Origin: Ramlibacter alkalitolerans
GTDB lineage: Bacteria; Pseudomonadota; Gammaproteobacteria; Burkholderiales; Burkholderiaceae_C
DNA length: 64,000 nt
Direction of reading: 5' to 3'
Assembly (NCBI RefSeq): GCF_016722765.1
Contig: NZ_JAEQND010000008.1
Location: 186,001-250,000 of the forward strand
The notes beneath the pieces were generated by a model. It searched no databases. It was not told where the DNA came from and saw nothing but the letters and a program-made list of their open reading frames with translations. Of the stretch, positions 22,645 to 31,884 are shown piece after piece. The first letter of the stretch is position 1. Each line of letters opens with the position of its first letter. The translations under genes and the position numbers were made by a program.

Positions 22645-23259
22645 ATGTCTTCCCTGCTTTCCCAGCTCTCCCCCAGCATCACGAACATGATCCGGCTGGA
22701 TCACACCCACGTGCTCACGGCCTTCCACCAGTACGAGATCGGCTCGTCGGAGCGGCAGAAGCGCGGCCTGGCGGACAACGTGTGCCTGGCCATCGAGATC
22801 CACGCCCAGCTGGAGGAAGAGATCTTCTATCCGGCCATGCGGCTGGTGTACGACAGCGAGATCCTGCGCAAGAGCACACCCGAGCATGACGAGATGCGCG
22901 GCCTGATCGCGCGCCTGCGCAACATGCCGGTCAACGATCCGGCCTTCGACGACACCTTCTTCGACCTGATGCGGCACGTGATGCACCACGTGGCCGACGA
23001 GGAAACGATGGTGCTGCCGGCGGCCGAGCGCCTGATCCCGGAGCAGCTGTCGGAGCTGGGCGCGCGGATGACGAAGCGGCGCGTCGAACTGGCCGGGCCG
23101 CGCGCGCCGGAGCTGGCGAGCAGCATGGCCAAGTCCATGAGCGCCGGCACGATCATGGGCCTGGGCAGCATGATGCTGGCCGGCGCCTACCTGCTGACCC
23201 GCGGGAAGTACGGCGACCGGCTGGCGTCGGCGCGGGCGCGGTTCTCGCGGGCGGTGTGA
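22645..23259 (+). CDS. Hemerythrin HHE cation-binding domain protein
   Basis: A 204-residue protein with an HHE four-helix bundle. Iron-binding candidates are His in RLDHTHVLTAFH, EIHAQLEEEIFYPA, HDEM and HVMHHVADEE. A C-terminal hydrophobic stretch (GTIMGLGSMMLAGAYLLT, near residues 170-188) suggests a membrane anchor. Such proteins bind O2 or NO or act in oxidative and nitrosative stress. The last 73 nt overlap the 3' end of the convergent LysR gene. Confidence 0.92.
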   Translation: MSSLLSQLSPSITNMIRLDHTHVLTAFHQYEIGSSERQKRGLADNVCLAIEIHAQLEEEIFYPAMRLVYDSEILRKSTPEHDEMRGLIARLRNMPVNDPAFDDTFFDLMRHVMHHVADEETMVLPAAERLIPEQLSELGARMTKRRVELAGPRAPELASSMAKSMSAGTIMGLGSMMLAGAYLLTRGKYGDRLASARARFSRAV

Positions 23260-24227
23260 TCGGGGCTGGCCGCCCCTCCGACCGCCGCGCCCACCCTCCC
23301 CCGCAACACCTCCAGGAACCCCGCCGCCGCCGGCGACAGCTCCCGCTGCCTGCGCATCACCAGGTGGATCGGCGGCACCTGCAGGGGCAGTTCCACCGGC
23401 ACCACCTGCAGCACGCCCAGCCGCGCGTAATGCGCGGCCAGCGAGGCCGGCATGATCGCCAGCATGTCGCTGGCCTCCAGCAGGACCGTCGTCGCCACGG
23501 TGGAGGCCGTCTCCGTGACGTCCAGCCGCACATGCAGCCCCGCCTCGCCCAGCGCCGCTTCGAAGCGGCTGCGCTGCGGCGCGCCGGGCGGCTGCAGCAC
23601 CCACGGCCAGCGCACCAGGTCCGCCAGCACCACCTCGCCCTGCTGCAGCAGCGCATGCCCCGAGCGCACCACCACCACCTGCCGTTCGGCCAGCAGGTGC
23701 TCGATTGCGAGCTCGTCCTCGTGGTGGCGCTCCGTCGGCCGGCCCAGCACCAGGTCCACCTCGCCGCGTTCCAGCAGGGCGAGCATCACGTCGCTGGTCT
23801 CCACCAGCACCGAGACCGCGACGCGCGGATGGCGCGTCTTGTATTCGGCCAGCACGGGGCCCAGCAGCTGCGGCAGGGCCCCGGGCACGCTGCCCAGCCG
23901 CAGCCGCCCGTGCAGGCCGGAGCGCAGCGCCGCCATCTGCTCGCGCGCGAAGCGGAAGTCCACCAGCGCCTGGCGCGCGAAGCGCACCAGCACTTCGCCG
24001 CTCGGGGTGGGCTCCATGCCGCGCGCCAGGCGCGTGAACAGCGGCACGCCCACCGTGTCTTCCGCCTGCTGCAGCAGCCGGGTGGCCGCCGGCTGGCTCA
24101 TGCCCAGGGCCGCTGCCGCCCGACCCAGGTTGTGCTCGCGCCCGAGCGCCTCCAGCAGCAGCAATTGGCGCGTGCGCAGCCGCATCAGGATGGCGGCGTC
24201 CGAGAGGGTCTTGGGCAGGGCTGGCAT
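23187..24227 (-). CDS. LysR-type transcriptional regulator
   Basis: A 346-residue LTTR: the N-terminal helix-turn-helix (LGRAAAALGMSQPAATRLLQQAEDTVG, near residues 34-60) and a periplasmic-binding-like effector domain (LRLGSVPGALPQLLGPVLAEY onward). The last 40 or so residues extend past the usual end of the domain into the hemerythrin gene on the other strand. It is divergent from TctC and PdxA2 genes, with an AT-rich stretch (GGATTATTCAGGGAAATTG) in the shared 107-bp intergenic region that could hold the operator. It probably controls that uptake-plus-enzyme pair. Confidence 0.92.
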   Translation of the reverse strand: MPALPKTLSDAAILMRLRTRQLLLLEALGREHNLGRAAAALGMSQPAATRLLQQAEDTVGVPLFTRLARGMEPTPSGEVLVRFARQALVDFRFAREQMAALRSGLHGRLRLGSVPGALPQLLGPVLAEYKTRHPRVAVSVLVETSDVMLALLERGEVDLVLGRPTERHHEDELAIEHLLAERQVVVVRSGHALLQQGEVVLADLVRWPWVLQPPGAPQRSRFEAALGEAGLHVRLDVTETASTVATTVLLEASDMLAIMPASLAAHYARLGVLQVVPVELPLQVPPIHLVMRRQRELSPAAAGFLEVLRGRVGAAVGGAASPDHTARENRARADASRSPYFPRVSR

Positions 24228-24334
24228 ATCCGGATCGGCATGGATTATTCAGGGAAATTGATTTGCCGGGAATGGCTGCAGCTCTTAGGCTCCAACCCGG
24301 GCGCGGTCGGAGCCGCGCCGGCAGGAGACAAGAC

Positions 24335-25324
24335 ATGCCCTTCCCGAACCGCCGCCGCGCCGGCTTGGCGCTGGCAGCCCTGGCCCTCGCGGCCCTCACC
24401 GGCACCGCCGCGCAGGCGCAAGGCTGGCCCGACAAGCCCTTGCGGATCATGGTGGGCGCTTCGCCCGGCGGCGGCACGGACATCCTGGCCCGCATGCTGG
24501 CCGAGAAGTTCGCGGCCGATTTCCGCCAGTCGGTGGTGGTGGAGAACCGCCCCGGCGCCTCCAACACCATCGCCGCCGACGTCACCGCGCACGCGCCCGC
24601 CGACGGCAGCACCTTGCTGCTGGCCACCAACACCGGACAGGCCATCGCCCCGCACCTGCTCAAGCTGAAGTTCGATCCGCTCAAGGACCTGCAGCCGATC
24701 GGCCTGGTCGCGGTGATGCCCAACGTGCTGGTCGTGTCGTCCTCGTCGCCATACCGCAGCGTCAAGGAGCTGGTCGCGGCGATGAGCGCCAGCCCGGGCG
24801 CGCTGAAGTACGCATCCTCGGGGGTGGGCAGCACGCAGCACATCGCCGGCGAGGCCTTCGCGCTCGCCACCGGCACCAAGGCCATCCACGTGCCGTACAA
24901 GGGCAGCTCGCAGGCGCACATCGACATCATCGGCGGCGAGGTGACGATGATGTTCGACTCGACGTCCTCGGCGATGGGCCAGATCCGCAGCGGCAAGTTC
25001 CGGGCGCTGGCCGTGATGTCCGAGCGGCGGGCGGCCGAACTGCCCGACGTGCCCACGATGGCGGAAGCCGGCGTGAAGGGCGCGGACGTGCAGACCTGGT
25101 ACGGCCTCTATGTCACGGCCGGCACGCCCCGGCCCGCGGTCGATGCGTTGAACGCGGAGCTCGCGAAGGTGCTCAAGCTCGCCGACGTGCAGGCCCGCAT
25201 CCGCGGCCTCGGCGGCGAGGTCGGCACCCTGGGCGGCGAAGCCTTCGCCGACATGAACCGGCAGGAATACGAGCGCTTCCGCAAGCTGGTGCGCGAGGCC
25301 AACATCAAGGCGGACGGACTGTGA
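24335..25324 (+). CDS. Tripartite tricarboxylate transporter substrate-binding protein (Bug/TctC family)
   Basis: A 329-residue Bug protein. The signal peptide ends at AQAQ, then WPDKPLRIMVGASPGGGTDILAR, VVVENRPGASNTIAAD and VPYKGSSQAHIDIIGGEV follow. The ATG at 24335 is preceded by GGAGAC and is preferred to an ATG 72 nt upstream that lacks a signal-like start. It overlaps the PdxA2-like gene by 4 nt (GTGA) and is divergent from a LysR gene, a classical catabolic layout. The ligand is unknown. Confidence 0.94.
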   Translation: MPFPNRRRAGLALAALALAALTGTAAQAQGWPDKPLRIMVGASPGGGTDILARMLAEKFAADFRQSVVVENRPGASNTIAADVTAHAPADGSTLLLATNTGQAIAPHLLKLKFDPLKDLQPIGLVAVMPNVLVVSSSSPYRSVKELVAAMSASPGALKYASSGVGSTQHIAGEAFALATGTKAIHVPYKGSSQAHIDIIGGEVTMMFDSTSSAMGQIRSGKFRALAVMSERRAAELPDVPTMAEAGVKGADVQTWYGLYVTAGTPRPAVDALNAELAKVLKLADVQARIRGLGGEVGTLGGEAFADMNRQEYERFRKLVREANIKADGL

Positions 25325-26325
25325 CGGCGCGGCGCCAACCCCGCCTGGCGCTGCTGCTCGGCGACCCGGCCGGCGTCGGCCCGGAGATGGGCGTGCGGCT
25401 GCTGGCCCGGGCGGAGAACGCGCAGGCCTGCGAAGTGCTGCTGGTCGCGCCGCCCTCCGTGCTGGCCAGCGGCGAGAGCATCGTGGGAACGAAGATCCCG
25501 GTGCACGCGGCGGCCACGCGCGAAGACCTGCGCTTCGAAGCGGGTCGCGTGACGCAGCTGGCCTTGCGCGAGCCGGAAGGCGGGCTGCCGCCGATCGGCC
25601 AGTGCAGCGAGGCCGCGGGCGAGGTCGCGCTGGAGGCGCTGGCGACGGCCACCGCGCTGGCGCGCGAAGGCTTCGTCGACGGCATCGTGTTCGCGCCGCT
25701 GAACAAGCATGCGCTGCGGCTGGCCGGCATGCAGGAGGAAGACGAGCTGCGCTTCATGCAGGGGCTGTTCGGCGTGCGCAACTTCACCTGCGAATTCAAC
25801 ATCACGGACGGCCTGTGGACCTCGCGCGTGACTTCGCACGTGCCGCTGCGCGAGGTGGCGGACCTGATCACGGCGCAGGCGGTGGCGGACGCGGTGCACA
25901 TCCTCGACGCCGCCCTGAAGCGCGCCAGCGTCGCGCGGCCGCGCATCGCGGTCTCCGGCCTCAATCCGCACGCCGGCGACGGCGGCTCGATCGGGCGCGA
26001 GGAACTGGAGGTGATCGCGCCCACCGTCGAACGCCTCAAGCGCGACGGCCTGGAAGCGAGCGGCCCCTGGTCGCCCGACACGGTGTTCATCGCGGCGCGC
26101 CGCGGCGACTTCGACGCGGTGGTCTCGATGTACCACGACCAGGGCCAGATCGCGATGAAGCTGATGGGATTCGAGCGCGGCGTCACGCTGCACGGCGGCC
26201 TGCCCGTGCCGGTGGCGACCTCGGCGAGCGGTAGCGCGTTCGACATCGCAGGCAAGGGGGTCGCGCGGGTCGACGGCCTGCAGCATGCGTTCGACCTGTG
26301 CCTGCAGATGGCCGGCCAACGGTAG
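25321..26325 (+). CDS. PdxA2-like 4-hydroxythreonine-4-phosphate dehydrogenase family protein
   Basis: A 334-residue member of the PdxA2 group, which oxidises phosphorylated hydroxy acids with NAD and a metal. It has GDPAGVGPEMGV near residue 15, NKHALRLAG, GLWTSRVTSHVPL with one metal His, and YHDQGQIAMKLMGF with a second. The usual third metal His, in a TxxxHGTAFDIAG context, reads ATSASGSAFDIAG here: Ser in place of His. Catalysis could be altered. The GTG start overlaps the TctC stop. It ends with a TAG inside family B copy B2. It likely metabolises the ligand of the TctC protein. Confidence 0.88.
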   Translation: MTARRQPRLALLLGDPAGVGPEMGVRLLARAENAQACEVLLVAPPSVLASGESIVGTKIPVHAAATREDLRFEAGRVTQLALREPEGGLPPIGQCSEAAGEVALEALATATALAREGFVDGIVFAPLNKHALRLAGMQEEDELRFMQGLFGVRNFTCEFNITDGLWTSRVTSHVPLREVADLITAQAVADAVHILDAALKRASVARPRIAVSGLNPHAGDGGSIGREELEVIAPTVERLKRDGLEASGPWSPDTVFIAARRGDFDAVVSMYHDQGQIAMKLMGFERGVTLHGGLPVPVATSASGSAFDIAGKGVARVDGLQHAFDLCLQMAGQR

Positions 26326-26426
26326 GCAGGCGGTGACGCGCGACCGAGGCGGCAGCCTCGGTGGCGCCGGAACCCCAGCGCTTCCGGCGCATCGCTGGGG
26401 TTCGCGCAGCTCACCGCCAGCCTACG
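26322..26426. repeat. Dispersed repeat family B, copy B2
   Basis: Left end GTAGGCAGGCGGTGACGCG, inner hairpin arms around GAACCCCAGCGCTT and ATCGCTGGGGTTC, right end CTCACCGCCAGCCTACG. It lies between convergent genes (pdxA2-like and DUF4148) and supplies the TAG stop of the former. Confidence 0.88.
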
Positions 26427-26442
26427 TCCAGCGCGCCCCGAC

Positions 26443-26469
26443 AAAAAAAGGCGCCGCGAGTGCGGCGCT
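26443..26469 (-). terminator. Rho-independent terminator of the DUF4148 gene
   Basis: On the reverse strand GCGCCGC and GCGGCGC pair around ACTC and are followed by CTTTTTTT. It lies about 37 nt downstream of the stop at 26506. Confidence 0.8.
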
Positions 26470-26505
26470 GGAGGAAGGCCCGCGGCAGCGGGCCGGGAGA
26501 CACGA

Positions 26506-26865
26506 TCATTCGCCGACGATCGGCAGCGAAGCCAGTTGCGGGCCATAGGTCCGCGGCATGTCGCGGTGCGCCAGGAAGCGCGAGCCGCTGTCTTCGCCGT
26601 TCAGCGCCGACACCTCGTCGCGCGAGGCCATGAATGCGGCCTTCACTTCGGCGCGCGTCAGCGTGCTGCGGAAGCCCGTGAGCTGGTTGTAGCCGTCCGC
26701 GAAGGTGTCGACGCCGCTCGTGCGGTGCTGCTGCAGTTCGGCCTGGACCTGCTCGCGCGTCATCGCGGACTTGAAGGGGTGGGTGTCGACCATCGGGGTC
26801 TCGGCGAAGGCGCTGGCGGCGGCGACGGAAGCGATGGCGAACGTGAGAGCGATCTTGCGGTTCAT
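26506..26865 (-). CDS. DUF4148 domain secreted protein
   Basis: A 119-residue protein: signal peptide [20 protein letters not shown], cleaved after FA, and a mature part with [17 protein letters not shown] and [16 protein letters not shown], the repeated TR-x-V-x-A pattern of Burkholderiales DUF4148 proteins. These are common, small, periplasmic and of unknown function. It has its own terminator. It separates the PdxA2-like gene from ureA. Confidence 0.92.
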   Translation of the reverse strand: MNRKIALTFAIASVAAASAFAETPMVDTHPFKSAMTREQVQAELQQHRTSGVDTFADGYNQLTGFRSTLTRAEVKAAFMASRDEVSALNGEDSGSRFLAHRDMPRTYGPQLASLPIVGE

Positions 26866-27112
26866 GGCGGTTCCTCTGGGTGTGAGCTGGTTCCGGGAAT
26901 CGGCTTCACCTGTCTTTGCAGTGCGTCACCGATGGACGAACTTTAGGGATCGCCGCGCCGCGTGCATGTGCGATTCCGCACCCGCGAACGCAGGTCGCCT
27001 CATCGAAATGCGCATGCCGTCGCAGGCCTGGCTTGGAGGCGTCGAGCGCTGGAGGGGCGGGCGCCAGGCAGGCAGGAACAGGCCCGGGCCTTGCAATACA
27101 CTGCCGCGCATC

Positions 27113-27415
27113 ATGGAACTCACGCCCCGCGAGAAGGACAAGTTGCTGCTCTTCACCGCTGCCCTGCTGGCGGAGCGGCGGCGCGCGCGTGGCCTGAAGC
27201 TCAATTACCCCGAGGCGGTGGCGCTGATCTCCGCCGCCGTGATGGAAGGCGCGCGCGACGGCAAGTCCGTGCCCCAGCTCATGAGCGAGGGGCGCACCCT
27301 CCTCGCCCGCGCCGACGTGATGGACGGCGTCGCCGAGATGATCCCCGACATCCAGGTCGAAGCCACGTTTCCGGACGGCACCAAGCTCGTGACCGTGCAC
27401 CAGCCGATCGTCTGA
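27113..27415 (+). CDS. ureA: Urease subunit gamma
   Basis: A 100-residue urease gamma subunit ([20 protein letters not shown]) with [20 protein letters not shown] and [18 protein letters not shown]. The length is normal. It is the first gene of the clustered urease genes, with 2 nt before ureB. No strong promoter is visible in the 247 bp upstream, which is shared with the divergent DUF4148 gene. Urease cuts urea to ammonia and CO2. Confidence 0.97.
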   Translation: MELTPREKDKLLLFTAALLAERRRARGLKLNYPEAVALISAAVMEGARDGKSVPQLMSEGRTLLARADVMDGVAEMIPDIQVEATFPDGTKLVTVHQPIV

Positions 27416-27417
27416 CC

Positions 27418-27723
27418 ATGATCCCCGGCGAACTGATCACCGACGGCGGCGATCTCACCCTCAACCCAGGGCGCCGCACCTTGACGCTCGTGGTGCAGAA
27501 CAGCGCCGACCGGCCGATCCAGGTCGGCTCGCACTACCACTTCGCCGAGACCAATGGGGCGCTGCAGTTCGACCGCGCGGCGGCGCGCGGCATGCGCCTG
27601 AACATCGCCTCCGGCACGGCGGTGCGCTTCGAGCCGGGCCAGCAGCGCACGGTGGAACTGGTGGAGTACGCAGGCCACCGCCTGGTGGTCGGCTTTCGCG
27701 GGCTCACGCAAGGGAAGGTCTGA
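27418..27723 (+). CDS. ureB: Urease subunit beta
   Basis: A 101-residue beta subunit ([20 protein letters not shown]) with the conserved [12 protein letters not shown] and [26 protein letters not shown]. The length is normal. It is 1 nt upstream of ureC and 2 nt downstream of ureA, so the three structural genes are translationally linked. Confidence 0.97.
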   Translation: MIPGELITDGGDLTLNPGRRTLTLVVQNSADRPIQVGSHYHFAETNGALQFDRAAARGMRLNIASGTAVRFEPGQQRTVELVEYAGHRLVVGFRGLTQGKV

Positions 27724-27724
27724 C

Positions 27725-29443
27725 ATGGCGACGATTCCGCGCCGCGCCTACGCGGAGATGTTCGGCCCCACCACCGGCGACCGCGTGCGGCTGGCCGACA
27801 CCGAACTGGTGATCGAGGTGGAGGACGACTTCACCCTGCGCGCCGGCGGCTACGGCGAGGAGGTGAAGTTCGGCGGCGGCAAGACCATCCGCGACGGCAT
27901 GGCGCAGTCGCAGCGCACGCGCGCCGAGGGCGCGATGGACACGGTGCTGACCAACGCGCTGATCCTCGACCACTGGGGCATCGTGAAGGCCGACATCGGG
28001 CTGAAGGACAGCCGCATCGCCGGCATCGGCAAGGCCGGCAACCCCGACACGCAGCCTGGCGTCGACATCGTGATCGGCCCCGGCACCGAGATCATCAGCT
28101 GCGAAGGCGCGATCGTCACGGCCGGCGGCATCGACTGCCACATCCACTTCATCTGCCCGCAGCAGATCGAGGAGGCGCTCGCCTCCGGCGTCACCACCAT
28201 GTTCGGCGGCGGCACCGGCCCGGCCACCGGCACCTTCGCCACCACCTGCACCCCCGGGCCCTGGAACCTGCAGCGCATGCTGCAGGCCGCCGATGCCTTC
28301 CCGATGAACCTGGGCTTCATGGGCAAGGGCAACGCGAGCCTGCCGCAGGCCCTGCGCGAACAGGTGGAAGCCGGCGCCATCGGCCTGAAGCTGCACGAGG
28401 ACTGGGGCACCACGCCGGCGGCGATCGGCAACTGCCTCGACGTGGCCGACGAGATGGAAGTGCAGGTCGCGATCCATTCGGACACGCTCAACGAGTCCGG
28501 CTTCGTCGAGGACACCATCGCGGCGACGAAGGGCCGCGGCATCTGCGCCTTCCACACCGAGGGCGCGGGCGGCGGCCACGCGCCCGACATCCTGCGCGTC
28601 GTCGGCGAGCCCAACTTCCTGCCCTCGTCGACCAATCCGACCATGCCCTATACCGTCAACACGCTCGACGAGCACGTCGACATGCTGATGGTGTGCCACC
28701 ACCTCGACCCGGCCATCCCGGAAGACCTCGCCTTCGCCGAGAGCCGCATCCGCAAGGAAACCATCGCCGCCGAGGACATCCTGCACGACCTCGGCGCGAT
28801 CAGCATGTTCTCCAGCGACTCGCAGGCGATGGGGCGCGTGGGCGAGGTGATCCTGCGCTGCTGGCAGACCGCGCACAAGATGAAGCAGCAGCGCGGCAAG
28901 CTGCCCGGCGACAGCCTGCGCCACGACAACTTCCGCGTGCGCCGCTATGTCGCCAAGTACACGATCAACCCCGCCATCGCGCACGGCATCGCGCACGCAG
29001 TGGGCAGCGTGGAGACCGGCAAGTGGGCCGACCTGGTGGTGTGGAAGCCGGCCTTCTTCGGCGTCAAGCCGGCGCTGGTCCTCAAGGGCGGCTTCATCGC
29101 CCTGGCGGCCATGGGTGACGCCAATGCCTCGATCCCGACGCCGCAGCCGGTGCACTACCGGCCGATGTTCGGCAGCTTCGGCGGCGCGCTGCAGGCCGGC
29201 TCGATCACCTTCGTGTCGCAGGCCGGCCTCGCGGCGGGGGTGAAGGAACGCTTCGGCCTGGGCAAGCCGGTGATGGCCGTCCAGGACATCCGGCGCGTGC
29301 GCAAGAATCACCTGGTGCACAACGACTACGTACCCAGGATGGAAATCGATCCGCAGACCTATGCCGTGCGCGCCGACGGCCAGCTCCTGACCTGCGACCC
29401 CGCCACCGTGCTGCCGATGGCGCAGCGCTACTTCCTGTTCTGA
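27725..29443 (+). CDS. ureC: Urease subunit alpha
   Basis: A 572-residue catalytic subunit. The nickel ligands and active-site segments are visible: [24 protein letters not shown] with the carbamylated Lys, [35 protein letters not shown] (flap, with Cys and His) and [26 protein letters not shown] starts the chain. The length matches other bacterial alpha subunits. The stop overlaps the ATG of an unknown secreted gene by 1 nt. Confidence 0.98.
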   Translation: MATIPRRAYAEMFGPTTGDRVRLADTELVIEVEDDFTLRAGGYGEEVKFGGGKTIRDGMAQSQRTRAEGAMDTVLTNALILDHWGIVKADIGLKDSRIAGIGKAGNPDTQPGVDIVIGPGTEIISCEGAIVTAGGIDCHIHFICPQQIEEALASGVTTMFGGGTGPATGTFATTCTPGPWNLQRMLQAADAFPMNLGFMGKGNASLPQALREQVEAGAIGLKLHEDWGTTPAAIGNCLDVADEMEVQVAIHSDTLNESGFVEDTIAATKGRGICAFHTEGAGGGHAPDILRVVGEPNFLPSSTNPTMPYTVNTLDEHVDMLMVCHHLDPAIPEDLAFAESRIRKETIAAEDILHDLGAISMFSSDSQAMGRVGEVILRCWQTAHKMKQQRGKLPGDSLRHDNFRVRRYVAKYTINPAIAHGIAHAVGSVETGKWADLVVWKPAFFGVKPALVLKGGFIALAAMGDANASIPTPQPVHYRPMFGSFGGALQAGSITFVSQAGLAAGVKERFGLGKPVMAVQDIRRVRKNHLVHNDYVPRMEIDPQTYAVRADGQLLTCDPATVLPMAQRYFLF

Positions 29444-30501
29444 TGCGGCGGCGCCTGCTGGCGGCCGCGCTGCTGGCGGCCGGTTCGGCCTGCGCCCAGG
29501 ACTGCGCCGGCACCTGGGACGGCACGCTGGGCGGCACGCCCCTGATGCTGCAGTTCAACTGGGACCGGCTGGGCTCCTACTATCTCGGCACCGCGATGTC
29601 CGGCGCCGTGCTGCGCCCGCGCCAGGTCGACCCGCAGGCCTGGGACGAGTACGACCCTCAGGGGCACCACACCGCGACGCTGCGCCTGGCCTGCAGCGAC
29701 GCGGCGGCACGCGGCGAGCGCACCGGCGCGCAGGGCGAGCGCGCGGCGCTGCAGGCGCGACGCGCCGAAGACAACAGCTACAACGCCCGGCGGCTCGCGG
29801 CCGTCGAACTGGTGGCCCAGCGCGCGCTGCCGGAGAACGGGCGGGTGCTGGAAGTGGTGGCCGTCCCCGGCTTCGCGCAGCTGTCCACGGTGCGCATCCG
29901 GCAGCCGCGCGGCGGCGAGGCGGCGGTGAACGCGCGCCTGCGCAGCGCGCTGCTGCAGCAGCTGGACAACCACCTGCAATGCCAGGCGCTGCTGCGCGCC
30001 CAGGGGCGCTTCGATCGTCCCGGCGGCGACCGCCTCACGCTGCAGCGGCTGGAATGGCACGGCAGCATCCTGTCGCTGCAGTTCTGGCTGCATGGCGAGT
30101 GCGGCGGCCCGGAGCCGTATGCGGGCGCGCAGCAGTTCACCTTCGACACCGCCAGTGGCGAGGAACTGCCCTTGCCGCGATGGCTGCTGCCCGATTACTT
30201 CCAGGGCGTGGCGGCCGGCACGCCGCTGCACGCGGCCGTCGTGCTGCCGCAGATCCTGCGCGGCCGCAAGGCGCTGGAGGACCTGCCCGAGGCCAAGCGC
30301 GCCTGCGCAGAGTTCGAACTGGCCGAGAAGGCGGTCCCGCTGGCGGTCGAAGAGCGCGGCATGGTCTTCGGCTTCCACTACAGCACGGCGCTGGCTTCGT
30401 GCGGCCTCGCCTTCGTGGCACCCTGGCCGCAGCTGCAGGAGTTCCTCTCCGACGACGGCCGGCGCTGGCGCGAGGCGATGCGAACTGCCCCGCAGCGCTA
30501 G
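29443..30501 (+). CDS. Secreted hypothetical protein within the urease operon
   Basis: A 352-residue protein located between ureC and ureE. The N-terminus [20 protein letters not shown] is a signal peptide. The mature part has Cys pairs (QDCAGTWDG, RLACSDA, LQCQALL, EC, RACAEF, SCGL). The C-terminal half, with EELPLPRWLLP and a final WPQLQEFLSDDG, is reminiscent of DUF3298-type periplasmic domains, but this is weak. Urease is cytoplasmic, so a secreted partner is odd; it may simply be a hitchhiker. It is translationally coupled to ureC. Confidence 0.85.
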   Translation: MRRRLLAAALLAAGSACAQDCAGTWDGTLGGTPLMLQFNWDRLGSYYLGTAMSGAVLRPRQVDPQAWDEYDPQGHHTATLRLACSDAAARGERTGAQGERAALQARRAEDNSYNARRLAAVELVAQRALPENGRVLEVVAVPGFAQLSTVRIRQPRGGEAAVNARLRSALLQQLDNHLQCQALLRAQGRFDRPGGDRLTLQRLEWHGSILSLQFWLHGECGGPEPYAGAQQFTFDTASGEELPLPRWLLPDYFQGVAAGTPLHAAVVLPQILRGRKALEDLPEAKRACAEFELAEKAVPLAVEERGMVFGFHYSTALASCGLAFVAPWPQLQEFLSDDGRRWREAMRTAPQR

Positions 30502-30509
30502 ACTGGCGC

Positions 30510-31115
30510 ATGCTGCAAGTCACCAAGATCCTCCCCCAGGGTCACGGCCTGGCCAAGGCGCTGCTGAACCGCGCGCCCACGGTGGACCTCGACTGGGATG
30601 TGCGCCAGAAGAGCCGCTTCGAATGCACCGATTCGCAGGGCCGCCAGCTCGGGGTGTTCCTGCAGCGTGGCGTCGTGGTGCGGGGCGGCGACGTGCTGCT
30701 GGCGGAGGACGGCTCCATGGTGCGCGTGATCGCCCGGCCGCAGCCGGTGATGGTGATCCGCCAGGGCGAGCGCGGCAGCGCCTTCGACCTGGTGCGCGCC
30801 GCCTACCACCTGGGCAACCGCCACGTCACGATCGAACTGCAGCCCGACCACCTGAAGATCGAGCCCGACCACGTGCTGGCCGAAATGCTGCGGGGGATGC
30901 GGCTGGTGGTGACGGACACCTTCGGACCCTTCGAGCCCGAGGCCGGCGCATACGGCCACGCCGCCCACCTGCACGAGGACCATCACCACGGCCACCGCCA
31001 CGACAGCGACACGCACCACGACCACGACCACGACCACGAGCACGACAGCCAGCTGCACGACCACGAACACGACAGCCACCGCCATGGCGAGCACGGAAAG
31101 TCCCGCGCCTGCTGA
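30510..31115 (+). CDS. ureE: Urease accessory protein UreE, nickel chaperone
   Basis: A 201-residue UreE ([20 protein letters not shown]) with the N-terminal peptide-binding domain and the metal-binding domain [24 protein letters not shown]. The C-terminal 50 residues form an extreme His/Asp tail ([20 protein letters not shown] and more), suited to nickel storage. UreE delivers nickel to UreG. The last 32 nt overlap the start of ureF. It lies 8 nt after the unknown secreted gene. Confidence 0.96.
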   Translation: MLQVTKILPQGHGLAKALLNRAPTVDLDWDVRQKSRFECTDSQGRQLGVFLQRGVVVRGGDVLLAEDGSMVRVIARPQPVMVIRQGERGSAFDLVRAAYHLGNRHVTIELQPDHLKIEPDHVLAEMLRGMRLVVTDTFGPFEPEAGAYGHAAHLHEDHHHGHRHDSDTHHDHDHDHEHDSQLHDHEHDSHRHGEHGKSRAC

Positions 31116-31884
31116 TGCCGCGCTGCTGCAACTGATCTGGCTGGCCTCGCCGGCGTTGCCGGTCGGCGGATTCTCCTATTCCGAAGTGATGGAAGCCGCG
31201 GTGGAGGCCGCGCTGGTGCACGACGAGGCGAGCGCGGGCGGCTGGCTGCTCGAGCAGCTGCACCTGAGCCTGGCGCGCGGGGACCTTGCCGTGGTGGCGA
31301 GCGCGGTCGCGGCGGCGCGTGCGGGCGATGCCCCGCGCCTGCAGGCCCTGGACGACTGGGTGCGGCAAACCCGCGAGACCAGCGAGTTGCGCCAGCAGGT
31401 CGAGCAGATGGGGAGGTCGATGGGGGAGTGGCAGCGCTCGCTGGCAGGCCCGGGTGGGCGCGCCGATGTAGGCCGGGGTGAGCGCTCCGCCGTAGGCTGG
31501 GGTGAGCGCGCCAGCGAACCCCAGCGATCCAGCGAAGCGCAGCGCGCTGGGGTTCCCTTCGGTCACCACCAGCCTACGAAGACCGACTACACCTACCCCG
31601 TGGCCTTCGCGCTCGCCGCCTCCACCAGCAGCGCCGCGATCCGCCACATCGCCCTCGCCTTCGCCTTCGCCTGGTCCGAGAACATGGTGCAGGCCGCCGT
31701 CAAGTCGGTGCCGCTCGGGCAGTCCGCCGGCCAGCGCATCCTGGGGCGGCTCGCGGCGGCGCTCCCGCAGGCCGTCGAGCACGCGCTCGCGCTGGGCGAT
31801 AACGAGCGCCAGGCCTTCGCGCCCATGCTGGCCATCCTCTCCTCGCACCACGAGACGCAGTACTCCCGCCTGTTCCGCTCATGA
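31084..31884 (+). CDS. ureF: Urease accessory protein UreF with an in-frame repeat insertion
   Basis: A 266-residue UreF, about 35-40 residues longer than usual. Normal parts are [22 protein letters not shown] at the start, [17 protein letters not shown] in the middle and [32 protein letters not shown], after it. Residues 129-165 ([18 protein letters not shown] onwards) are a translated family B repeat, copy B3, that exactly keeps the frame (111 bp). UreF works with UreD and UreG in urease activation. Whether the insertion is tolerated is unknown. ureF overlaps ureE by 32 nt and ureG by 4 nt. Confidence 0.93.
   Translation: MASTESPAPADAALLQLIWLASPALPVGGFSYSEVMEAAVEAALVHDEASAGGWLLEQLHLSLARGDLAVVASAVAAARAGDAPRLQALDDWVRQTRETSELRQQVEQMGRSMGEWQRSLAGPGGRADVGRGERSAVGWGERASEPQRSSEAQRAGVPFGHHQPTKTDYTYPVAFALAASTSSAAIRHIALAFAFAWSENMVQAAVKSVPLGQSAGQRILGRLAAALPQAVEHALALGDNERQAFAPMLAILSSHHETQYSRLFRS
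31468..31578. repeat. Dispersed repeat family B, copy B3, inside ureF
   Basis: A partial left end (GTAGGCCGGGGTGAGCG) of 24 bp is followed by a full 87-bp copy: GTAGGCTGGGGTGAGCG, GAACCCCAGCGAT, CGCTGGGGTTCCC and GGTCACCACCAGCCTACG. Both lengths are multiples of three; the whole is 111 bp. Confidence 0.88.

Noticed and set aside
31468..31578. The ureF extra residues considered as a normal UreF loop
   Set aside because: The DNA matches the ends and inner arms of a repeat found at four other sites, so it is an insertion and not a native loop.
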